Assembly: GCA_023435265.1 (NCBI GenBank)
Contig: JAEYRZ010000205.1
Coordinates: 1 to 18,572 of the forward strand
DNA length: 18,572 bases
Direction of reading: 5' to 3'
From: Pseudomonadota bacterium
Lineage (GTDB): Bacteria > Desulfobacterota > Desulfobacteria > Desulfobacterales > Desulfosarcinaceae
The notes beneath the pieces are model-generated. The model did not search any database. It had not been told where the DNA came from and saw only the letters and a list, made by a program, of their open reading frames with translations. The position numbers and the translations under genes are program-made. Of this stretch, positions 8,169-16,412 are shown piece by piece. Positions within the stretch are counted from its first letter, which is position 1. Each line of letters opens with the position of its first letter.

Positions 8169-8322
8169 ACCGCAACCAGCGATGAGATTGCTGGTCCATG
8201 CATTCAAGGTAAAAGTCAGAGGAACATTGCGGTCCAGTAAGCAGCGCCAGTATTGAATCAGGTGTTCGGACGGGGTGGATGGTGAGAGGCAGGAAACGTT
8301 TAAGAGTGACCGGGCGAATATT

Positions 8323-8358
8323 TCTTGTTCACATAGCAGAGGCCCCGCGCCGGGTCAA
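8323..8358 (-). promoter_or_regulatory. Candidate sigma-70 promoter of the kinase/FixJ operon
   Basis: On the minus strand TTGACC (8358-8353, 5 of 6) and TATGTG (8335-8330, 3 of 6, with an extended TGC before it) are separated by exactly 17 nt. The predicted start is near 8323, about 155 nt before ATG 8168. The -10 is weak, so the call is tentative. The inverted repeats at 8394-8423 and 8428-8445 would lie at about -86 and -113. Confidence 0.35.
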
Positions 8359-8393
8359 TCGGTAACTAACCATTCAATGCGTTGGTAGGCCCC

Positions 8394-8423
8394 CGCACAT
8401 GCACCGGCAATGATGCATGTGCG
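8394..8423. repeat. Long inverted repeat in divergent promoter region
   Basis: Perfect 10-bp arms, CGCACATGCA and TGCATGTGCG, separated by 10 nt. It lies 4 bp from the palindromic box at 8428 and between the divergent kinase operon and the unknown plus-strand gene. No T-run follows in either direction. The geometry fits a dimeric DNA-binding protein; which one is unknown. Confidence 0.55.
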
Positions 8424-8427
8424 CTGC

Positions 8428-8445
8428 GTAGGACGAAGGTCCTAT
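8428..8445 (+). promoter_or_regulatory. Palindromic box, probable FixJ-type regulator operator (copy 2)
   Basis: TAGGAC and GTCCTA (8429-8434, 8439-8444) form an inverted repeat with a 4-nt centre. In the plus orientation it is 16 of 18 identical to copy 1 read on the minus strand, including the trailing TTT. It is centred about 32 bp upstream of an extended -10-like TGTTAAAAA (8466-8474), placing it near -44 of the gene starting at 8567. It could also affect the divergent kinase operon. Confidence 0.6.
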
Positions 8446-8465
8446 TTCAACGGCCGCTTCTCTTC

Positions 8466-8481
8466 TGTTAAAAAATACATG
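8466..8481 (+). promoter_or_regulatory. Weak -10 element of the unknown gene
   Basis: TGTTAAAAA gives an extended -10 (TGN followed by TAAAAA, 4 of 6). The predicted start site is near 8481. No good -35 is present, which fits activation from the box at 8428-8445. The assignment rests largely on its spacing from that box. Confidence 0.35.
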
Positions 8482-8494
8482 GACGTTAAGGCGC

Positions 8495-8512
8495 GAGGGT
8501 GCCCGCACCCTC
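8495..8512 (+). repeat. Perfect palindrome in the 5' leader
   Basis: GAGGGTGC and GCACCCTC around two bases form an 18-bp palindrome between the predicted start site and the coding region. It ends 3 nt before the in-frame ATG at 8516, which has no ribosome site. This is one reason the ATG at 8567 is preferred. It could act as an operator or an RNA hairpin. Confidence 0.5.
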
Positions 8513-8566
8513 AATATGCTGAGGGATGGCGGGCGTTTCAAAAAGGACAAACCGGAAAGTAACAGG

Positions 8567-9568
8567 ATGCGAAGGCTTGACCTGCTGAACAGGTGGTCTT
8601 CATACCGCAAGGCCGGGGCGGTACGACGCGAAAAAGAGGCCGCCCTGGTCGAAGCACTAGAGCATATGGTGAAGGAGGGGGCTCCGGCTGTCCGCGCGGT
8701 CGCCGGATACCGCAAGCAGCTCCTCCCGCCTATGGAAAGCGCGTTGTCCTATATGGAAGGATTGATAAGAACCATTCCAGGACCATTCACGCTTTCAACC
8801 ATGGGGTGGGACAAGGATCCGTTCACGCACTCGCTTTTTTTCAGCCCTGACGAAATCCGGTCGTTATTCGACAACAGCCCGGAGCTGAAATCTTTTTTTC
8901 TGGAAAGCGGCAAACCGAGTGCCACCATCCTTCTGACGGCCACGAAAAAAGAGCGCACGATCTTCGGAACGAAAACGGAAGGCGAGATTACCCGGCGGGA
9001 TGTCCCGCAATTATCGGTCGAGTTCTATGACCATCGGATTATGGCGCCCACTGAAACGATACAGAAGATTCACCGGGAACTGGTTCGGCGGGGGCTGGTT
9101 TTACTTGCGGCCCATGCGCTGGAAAAAGTCATGGAAGTCGACTCCAACAGGGAAGAACTGCTTTCTCAACGCCGCATTCTGGAGATTAAGCTCAAAATCC
9201 TGGCAACCCGCGAGAAGGGGCGGGAATGTTTGCTGGCGGGCCGGCGTGAAAAGGCGGTGAACGGAGAAGCCGAGCGCCTTCTGTCTGAAATAGACAGGCA
9301 GATCATGGAACTCGGGCCGGATTCCGGAACACCCCGGGCCATCCTGGGCGAATTGAAGGCTGCCCTGGGCAGCGCGGGCGAGGTGCTGGCCGGCAAATCG
9401 CTGCGCATGCGAATCGACAGGATGGGGGTCAGATTGAACGACGGATCGGCGGAAAAAGGCGCCGAGATCGAGTTGGCCGAACTCGAGATGCCGGGTACGC
9501 TGAAACGGGTCGCCGTGCTTGCGATTGTTCACGCGGCCGAGTGCCCGGACTCCTGGCAGCGTGTTTGA
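8567..9568 (+). CDS. Hypothetical protein, soluble, 333 residues
   Basis: I do not recognise this protein. It is charged and mostly helical, with no signal peptide or membrane segment, so a cytoplasmic location is likely. An N-terminal basic helical region (about 1-65) leads to a more globular middle containing PFTHSLFFSPDEIRSLFDNS and GKPSATILLTATKKERTIFG. A long Glu/Lys/Arg-rich stretch at about 170-260 looks coiled-coil. The Cys residues (CLLAG; AAECPD near the C-terminus) form no metal motif. ATG 8567 has GGAAAG upstream; the alternative ATG 8516 gives 350 residues but abuts a palindrome and has no ribosome site. It is divergent from the kinase/FixJ operon and preceded by copy 2 of the palindromic box, so it may be a target of that system. 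Codon use matches its neighbours and the frame is intact. Confidence 0.75.
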   Translation: MRRLDLLNRWSSYRKAGAVRREKEAALVEALEHMVKEGAPAVRAVAGYRKQLLPPMESALSYMEGLIRTIPGPFTLSTMGWDKDPFTHSLFFSPDEIRSLFDNSPELKSFFLESGKPSATILLTATKKERTIFGTKTEGEITRRDVPQLSVEFYDHRIMAPTETIQKIHRELVRRGLVLLAAHALEKVMEVDSNREELLSQRRILEIKLKILATREKGRECLLAGRREKAVNGEAERLLSEIDRQIMELGPDSGTPRAILGELKAALGSAGEVLAGKSLRMRIDRMGVRLNDGSAEKGAEIELAELEMPGTLKRVAVLAIVHAAECPDSWQRV

Positions 9569-9642
9569 AAACGGGTGGCGATACGCCTGGTTAACGGAAC
9601 TCGATACCTTCAGTCAGGATCGCTGAGGACTGGACAAATCAG

Positions 9643-9670
9643 TTGACAGCTCCGGTGGAATCCGTAAAGT
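9643..9670 (+). promoter_or_regulatory. Candidate sigma-70 promoter of tgt
   Basis: TTGACA (9643-9648, perfect -35) and TAAAGT (9665-9670, 4 of 6) with 16-nt spacing. The predicted start is near 9677, 40 nt before ATG 9717. It lies in the 148-bp gap after the unknown gene, in which I see no strong terminator. Confidence 0.5.
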
Positions 9671-9716
9671 TGCTGGCTTACTTCGAATTCGACAGCGAAC
9701 CTTCAAAAGCGACTGC

Positions 9717-10841
9717 ATGTACACCCTACTCCAATCGGATACTCAAACAGCGGCGCGGGCTGGTCTTCTGGAAGCCATTCACGGCTCCGTCGAAACCCCG
9801 ATCTTCATGCCCGTGGGCACCCAGGGCACGGTCAAGGCGCTTACGCCCGAAGAACTGGAGGAGATCGGCGCCCAAATCATCCTGGGCAATACCTATCATC
9901 TTTATCTGCGCCCCGGCGCCGAAGTGATCGGGCGTTTCGGCGGGCTGCACGGTTTCATGCACTGGCGGCGGCCGATTCTGACCGACAGCGGCGGCTTTCA
10001 GGTCTTCTCCCTGGCCGGGCTTTCAAAAATCAGCGAGTCCGGCTATGCCTTTCAATCTCATCTGGACGGCGGGGCGCAGCACCTGCTGACCCCTGAAAAT
10101 TCCATCGAAGTGCAGATGGCGCTCAACAGCGACATCATGATGTGCCTCGACCAGTGCATCGCCTATCCGGCCGAATACGCCCAGGCGGAAGAAGCCCTGG
10201 CTCTGACCACGCGGTGGGCGGCGCGCTGCAGGGCCCGCTGGCAGGAAGCCGGTTCGGCCAACCGGCTCTTCGGCATCGTGCAGGGCGGCATGTACAAGGA
10301 TCTGCGCAGCCGCTCGGCGGAACAGATCGTGGCGCTTGATTTCCCCGGCTATGCCGTCGGCGGTCTCAGCGTGGGCGAGCCCAAGGCCTTGGTGCTCGAA
10401 CTTGCCGCTCACACGCTGCCGCTGCTGCCGGCCGACAAGCCGCGCTACATCATGGGCGTGGGCACGCCGGCCGATCTGGTGGAGTTGACCGCCCTGGGAG
10501 CGGATATGTTCGATTGTGTGATGCCCACGCGCAACGCCCGCAACGGGCAGCTGTTCACGGCTGCGGGCACGCTCAACATCGCCAATGCGCGGCATCGGGA
10601 CGACACCGGCCCCATCGAGGAGGGTTGCGGGTGCTATACCTGCAGATTCTATTCGCGGGCCTACCTGCGGCACCTCTATCTGGCCAAGGAAATTCTGGCG
10701 CATCGCCTCAATACGATCCACAACCTGCAGTATTATATGAACCTTGTCAAAGAAATGCGCATGGCTATAATACAGGGGTCTTTCGAGACCTTCAGAAAAC
10801 GATTCCATGCGCGGCAGCAGATCGACAATGGCGGTTCATAG
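9717..10841 (+). CDS. tgt: Queuine/preQ1 tRNA-guanine transglycosylase
   Basis: Cytoplasmic enzyme that exchanges guanine-34 for preQ1 in tRNAs for Asp, Asn, His and Tyr, the committing step of queuosine formation. At 374 residues it has the normal bacterial length. Diagnostic segments: TPIFMPVGTQGTVKALTPEE (27-46), ILTDSGGFQVFSL with catalytic Asp90, GIVQGGMY (186-193), GGLSVGEP (215-222) and FDCVMPTRNARNG with nucleophile Asp266. The zinc site is Cys304, Cys306, Cys309 and His335, matching E. coli Cys302/304/307 and His333. ATG 9717 gives the canonical N-terminus, though the ribosome site is weak. The NifU-like gene follows 40 bp downstream in the same direction, probably in one transcript. 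Nothing is missing or truncated. Confidence 0.97.
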   Translation: MYTLLQSDTQTAARAGLLEAIHGSVETPIFMPVGTQGTVKALTPEELEEIGAQIILGNTYHLYLRPGAEVIGRFGGLHGFMHWRRPILTDSGGFQVFSLAGLSKISESGYAFQSHLDGGAQHLLTPENSIEVQMALNSDIMMCLDQCIAYPAEYAQAEEALALTTRWAARCRARWQEAGSANRLFGIVQGGMYKDLRSRSAEQIVALDFPGYAVGGLSVGEPKALVLELAAHTLPLLPADKPRYIMGVGTPADLVELTALGADMFDCVMPTRNARNGQLFTAAGTLNIANARHRDDTGPIEEGCGCYTCRFYSRAYLRHLYLAKEILAHRLNTIHNLQYYMNLVKEMRMAIIQGSFETFRKRFHARQQIDNGGS

Positions 10842-10881
10842 CGATTGCGGACGGCGACGCAACCAAGGAAAGGAAATCCAA

Positions 10882-11103
10882 ATGAAAGAACGTGTACAGG
10901 CAGCCATCGATAAGATCCGACCCATGCTCAAGGCCGACGGCGGCGATGTGCAACTGGTCGATGTGAGCGAGGACGGCGTGGTGCAGGTCAAGCTGAAAGG
11001 CGCCTGTTCAGGATGCCCCATGTCGCAGATGACGCTCAAAAACGGCATCGAACGGATCATCAAACAGGAAGTGCCCGAGGTCAAGACGGTCAAATCGGTT
11101 TGA
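10882..11103 (+). CDS. NifU C-terminal-type Fe-S scaffold protein
   Basis: A 73-residue protein consisting of only the Nfu domain. Members assemble or carry a [4Fe-4S] cluster bridged between two subunits and deliver it to apoproteins. The N-terminal half has the IDKIRPMLKADGGDVQLVDV signature (9-28), and the cluster ligands are Cys42 and Cys45 in GACSGCPMS. ATG 10882 follows a strong AAGGAAAGGAAA ribosome site, so the longer open frame upstream is not used. It lies 40 bp downstream of tgt, probably co-transcribed, although Tgt itself uses zinc. The stop codon TGA directly abuts the first unit of the octamer repeat array. Confidence 0.95.
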   Translation: MKERVQAAIDKIRPMLKADGGDVQLVDVSEDGVVQVKLKGACSGCPMSQMTLKNGIERIIKQEVPEVKTVKSV

Positions 11104-11175
11104 GGGTTTACGGGTTGGTGGGTTTGCGGGTTGGTGGGTTGATGGGTTCGTCGGTTCATGGGTTTGTGGGTTTCA
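11104..11175 (+). repeat. Octamer tandem array GGGTTNNN, nine units
   Basis: Nine consecutive 8-bp units with fixed GGGTT and three variable bases; unit 7 begins with C. The array begins at the base after the NifU-like stop codon. Four G3 tracts with 5-nt loops at 11104-11130 satisfy a G-quadruplex pattern on the plus strand. It pairs with the inverted array at 11286-11348. It has no coding potential that fits a known family. Confidence 0.9.
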
Positions 11176-11193
11176 ATGCACCAATACACCTGT

Positions 11194-11248
11194 GAACCAC
11201 CCACCCAACCGGCTAAACCAATCAACCAATAAACCCGGTTAACAAACT
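11194..11248 (+). repeat. Degenerate AACC-rich octamer stretch between the arrays
   Basis: Between the two main arrays the sequence repeatedly carries AACC at roughly 8-bp spacing (AACCACCC, AACCGGCT, AACCAATC, AACCAATA, AACCCGGT). It is less regular than the flanking arrays and probably a decayed relative in the same orientation as the second. The rest of the gap up to 11285 shows no recognisable signal. Confidence 0.5.
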
Positions 11249-11285
11249 CGAAACCGGAAGCAGCACCCAATCCTCGATACATTCT

Positions 11286-11348
11286 AAGCCATCAACCCAC
11301 AACCCAGTAACCCGCCAACCCATAAACCGACGAACCCACCAACCCGCT
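11286..11348 (-). repeat. Inverted octamer array AACCCNNN, eight units
   Basis: Eight units of AACCC plus three variable bases, one of them 7 bp long, complementary to the first array. Bases 11333-11347 pair perfectly with 11126-11140 (15 bp) and 11325-11332 pair perfectly with 11149-11156. The only interruption is one octamer, GATGGGTT, absent here. The 69 bp from 11349 to the kinase start holds no clear promoter. Confidence 0.85.
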
Positions 11349-11417
11349 TGCCGATCGGGCATATCATTTGCTAAGCTCGCCTCAAAGATCGACCCCCATC
11401 CCGCCGAGGCGACAACC

Positions 11418-14186
11418 ATGCGCTTTCTTCGTTTATTGGCCGATCTGCGGATCCGTCACAAGCTGCTGCTGGCCTACTCGGCCGTCTTCATCCTTTCGCT
11501 GACCCTGGGGACCGGTTTCATCTACCAGTCGGTGCGGCGCACGATCGAGTTCAACATCGAGAGCGAGCTGAAAAACACCACGACGACCATTCTCAACATG
11601 GTGAACAACGCGGCCCAGCTCTCGATCAAAAATTACCTGCGGGCGATCGCCGAAAAAAACCGCGATGTGGCGCAATATTACTACAACCTGTATCGCACCG
11701 GCGAGTTGACCGAAGCACAGGCCATCGAACGGGCGCGCAGAGTGCTGCTCAGCCAGACCATCGGCAAGACCGGTTACATCTACTGTCTCGACAGCCATGG
11801 CATCATCGTCAACCATCCCCACCATGACCTGATGGGCGCCGACCTGTCCGAACACGCCTTTATCCGCGACCAGATCGAGCGTAAAATCGGGTACATCGAA
11901 TACGACTGGAAGAACCCTTCCGAAACCAGGGTCCGCGCCAAAGCGCTTTACATGACCTATTTCAAACCCTGGGACTGGATCATTTCGGCATCTTCCTATC
12001 GCGATGAATTCAACGCCCTGGTCAACGTGGACGACTTCCGCGACAGCATCCTGTCGCTGAAATTCGGAGAGACCGGTTATTCCTATGTGATGGACGTGCG
12101 GGGCAACCTGGTGCTTCACCCCAAGCTGGAGGGCAGCAATATCCTCCGCGAGCGCGACGCCAACGGCCGCTTTTTCATCAAGGAACTGATCGAGAAGGGC
12201 AGCGGCAAAATCCTGTATGCCTGGAAAAACCCGGATGAGGTCAGTCACCGCGAAAAATTGGTGATCTTCAATCGCATTCCCGAATTCGAATGGATCGTGG
12301 CCAGTTCGAGTTATCTGGATGAATTCTACGCGCCCCTGCGGACGGTGGAGCGCATCTTCGTTTTCAATGTCGCCATTCTGGTCCTGCTCGTTCCGCCGCT
12401 GACGCTGTGGATCAGCTCGACCATCACCAACCCGCTCCAGGAATTGATGCAGCGTTTCGCCCAGGCCGCGCGGGGGGATATCTCTGTCCGCATGCAGCGG
12501 CGCCGCAGGGACGAAGTCGGACTGCTGGCCGCCTACTTCAACAGCTTCATGCAGCAGTTGGAACAATCCAGCGCTGATTTGAAGAATGAAATCGAGGAAC
12601 GCAGGAAGGCCGAGGCCGCGATCCGCAAGAGCGAGGCCAAATACCGAGAGTTGGTTCAAAACGCCAACAGCATTATCCTGCGCATCGACATGCATGGCCG
12701 GATCACGTTTTTCAACGAATTCGCCCAGGCTTTTTTCGGCTACAGCGAAGACGATATCCTCGGTCGCACCAGCATGGGCACCATCATCCCGGTGAACGAT
12801 TCCGAAGGGCGGCCCATGCAGGCCATGCTCGATCAGATCGCTCAATTTCCGGAGCAGCACGGCTATTATGAAATGGAGAATATACGCCGCAACCGGGAAC
12901 GCGTATGGGTGGCCTGGACCAACAAGGCGGTTCGCGACGGCGCCGGCAATATCGTCGAATATTTGTGCATCGGTCACGACATCACCGAGGCCAAGCAGAG
13001 CCAGCAGGCCATGGCCCACATGCGCGGGTATCTGCAGAAAATCGTGGATGCCATGCCGTCGATCCTGGTGGGTGTCGACGCGTCCGGCCATATCACCCAG
13101 TGGAACCAGGAGGCGCAGAAGACCACCGGGGTCCCCGAATCGGCCGCCCGCGCCCAGATGGTGGAGAATGTGATGCCCGGATTGCGGCCGCATATGGAGA
13201 TGGTGCATCGGGCGATCGCCCGCGAAAGCACCATGAAGGCGGAGAAGGTGCCGCATCCGTGCGATCCGGAGCATCGTTTCGCCGACATCGTCGTTTATCC
13301 GATCGTGGTCGATCGGCTGGAAGGCGTGGTGATCCGGGTGGACGATGTCACCGCCCGGGTCCGCATGGAGAGCATGATGGTGCAGACCGAAAAAATGATG
13401 TCGGTCGGGGGGCTCGCCGCCGGAATGGCCCATGAGATCAACAACCCCCTGGGCACCATGATGCAGAACGCCCAGAATATCGTCCGCCGCATGTCGCCCG
13501 ATCTGCCCCGCAACAGGATCGTGGCCGATCAGTGCGGCATCCCGCTGGAGCGGGTGATCGCCTATCTCACGCAGCGGCAGGTCTTCATGCTGCTCGAAGG
13601 GATTCGCCTGTCCGGGCAAAAGGCTTCCGAAATCGTGGAAAACATGCTCAATTTCAGCCGCACCAGCGAATCGCGCAAGGCACCGGTCGCGCTGTCGGAA
13701 TTGCTCGAAAAAACCGTCTCACTGGCGGCCCACGATTACGACCTGAAAAAAAAGTATGATTTCCGGCGCATCCGGATCGAACGCCATTTCGATGACCACT
13801 TGGAGCCGGTCCTCTGCGTGGGTACCGAAATCGAACAGGTCATCTTGAACCTGCTGCGCAACGCCGCCCAGGCCATGTCGGAAAAGGAAAAGAACGATCA
13901 GACGCCGACCATCATCATGCGGCTTTACCGCGAGCACCATATGGCCGTGATCGAACTGCAGGACAACGGCCCGGGACTGCCCGATCAGGAACTCAAGCGG
14001 GTATTCGAACCGTTTTACACGACCAAGGATGTGGGCATCGGAACGGGTCTGGGATTGTCCGTCTCCTATTTTATCGTGACCAACAATCACAACGGATCGA
14101 TGGAGGTGCGCTCGGAGCCTGGCCAGGGAGCGACATTCATCGTCCGGCTGCCGCTGGAAAAAGGCGCGGCCAGCCGTGCCGCTTGA
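11418..14186 (+). CDS. Cache-HAMP-PAS-PAS sensor histidine kinase
   Basis: A 922-residue membrane kinase. The first transmembrane helix is at about 16-37. The periplasmic region holds two Cache-type motifs, IGKTGYIYCLDSHGIIVNHP (115-134) and FGETGYSYVMDVRGNLVLHP (216-235), typical of sensors for small carboxylates and amino acids. The second helix is at about 313-335. HAMP is at about 334-385, with PAS domains at about 404-525 and 533-645. The phospho-acceptor is His672 in AAGMAHEINNPLGTMMQ. The ATPase domain has Asn815, Asp849 (DNGPGLP) and GIGTGLGLSVS (873-883). About 30 extra residues (692-722) separate the two dimerisation helices. ATG 11418 has GAGG 8 nt upstream. The NtrC-type partner starts 35 bp downstream, and the symporter and acyl-CoA synthetase beyond suggest sensing of a short-chain carboxylate. 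Confidence 0.95.
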   Translation: MRFLRLLADLRIRHKLLLAYSAVFILSLTLGTGFIYQSVRRTIEFNIESELKNTTTTILNMVNNAAQLSIKNYLRAIAEKNRDVAQYYYNLYRTGELTEAQAIERARRVLLSQTIGKTGYIYCLDSHGIIVNHPHHDLMGADLSEHAFIRDQIERKIGYIEYDWKNPSETRVRAKALYMTYFKPWDWIISASSYRDEFNALVNVDDFRDSILSLKFGETGYSYVMDVRGNLVLHPKLEGSNILRERDANGRFFIKELIEKGSGKILYAWKNPDEVSHREKLVIFNRIPEFEWIVASSSYLDEFYAPLRTVERIFVFNVAILVLLVPPLTLWISSTITNPLQELMQRFAQAARGDISVRMQRRRRDEVGLLAAYFNSFMQQLEQSSADLKNEIEERRKAEAAIRKSEAKYRELVQNANSIILRIDMHGRITFFNEFAQAFFGYSEDDILGRTSMGTIIPVNDSEGRPMQAMLDQIAQFPEQHGYYEMENIRRNRERVWVAWTNKAVRDGAGNIVEYLCIGHDITEAKQSQQAMAHMRGYLQKIVDAMPSILVGVDASGHITQWNQEAQKTTGVPESAARAQMVENVMPGLRPHMEMVHRAIARESTMKAEKVPHPCDPEHRFADIVVYPIVVDRLEGVVIRVDDVTARVRMESMMVQTEKMMSVGGLAAGMAHEINNPLGTMMQNAQNIVRRMSPDLPRNRIVADQCGIPLERVIAYLTQRQVFMLLEGIRLSGQKASEIVENMLNFSRTSESRKAPVALSELLEKTVSLAAHDYDLKKKYDFRRIRIERHFDDHLEPVLCVGTEIEQVILNLLRNAAQAMSEKEKNDQTPTIIMRLYREHHMAVIELQDNGPGLPDQELKRVFEPFYTTKDVGIGTGLGLSVSYFIVTNNHNGSMEVRSEPGQGATFIVRLPLEKGAASRAA

Positions 14187-14221
14187 GACGGCCTTGTCGA
14201 AATCCAGGTCCGGAGAAATGC

Positions 14222-16123
<1,902 letters not shown>

Positions 16124-16219
16124 TGTCCCGCATTGGGGCATAAATGTCCCATACTGCTTTCGTCAAATCCATTCAACAGGTTACGCGCTCGATGATCCCA
16201 CGCGGGGTCGAATTGTCCC
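16124..16219 (+). promoter_or_regulatory. Three TGTCCC elements, probable activator sites for the sigma-54 promoter
   Basis: TGTCCC occurs at 16124-16129, 16145-16150 and 16214-16219, preceded by AA, AA and AT. The first belongs to an imperfect palindrome, TGTCCC-N5-GGGGCA. The first two are 21 bp apart, two helical turns. They lie about 186, 165 and 96 bp upstream of the -24 element, within the usual range for enhancer-like sites of NtrC-family activators. Binding by the adjacent regulator is inference. Confidence 0.5.
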
Positions 16220-16308
16220 AGCCCCCATGAACGCGATTCATTTATCAAATAATTTTTAAGTGCCTAAAGCGGATGCTTTTATTGCCTGTTTTTCAACTGC
16301 CTGACGTA

Positions 16309-16324
16309 CGGCACATTAATTGCT
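16309..16324 (+). promoter_or_regulatory. Sigma-54 (-24/-12) promoter of the symporter
   Basis: GGCAC and TTGC are spaced so that GG (16310-16311) and GC (16322-16323) are exactly 10 nt apart, as in the consensus TGGCAC-N5-TTGC; only the first T is replaced by C. The predicted start is near 16335, a leader of about 78 nt. This also rules out the upstream TTG start at 16320 for the symporter. The NtrC-type activator gene ends 187 bp upstream. Confidence 0.8.
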
Positions 16325-16412
16325 CAGCCCTCAGGCCTGCACGCTCGCCGTAGTCCCCATGACCATGGCGGTCATGGCCAATCGCTTCACAACCAAAACA
16401 GCGGAGGTGGGA

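Noticed and set aside
11013..11195. Short open frame running through the octamer array (repeated Gly-Leu-Val-Gly pattern)
   Set aside because: The pattern is just translation of the GGGTTNNN repeats and overlaps the NifU-like gene in another frame.
11104..11348. CRISPR array
   Set aside because: The repeat period is 8 bp with only 3 variable bases, there are no spacers of 30 bp or more, and no cas genes are nearby.
11433..13619. A 728-codon open frame antisense to the Cache kinase
   Set aside because: His/Asp/Gly-rich composition typical of the complement of a high-GC gene. No ribosome site or family motif, and the plus strand encodes an intact kinase.
16320..16412. N-terminal extension of the symporter from TTG 16320
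   Set aside because: It overlaps the -12 element of the sigma-54 promoter and lies upstream of the predicted transcript start. The ATG at 16413 has a strong ribosome site.
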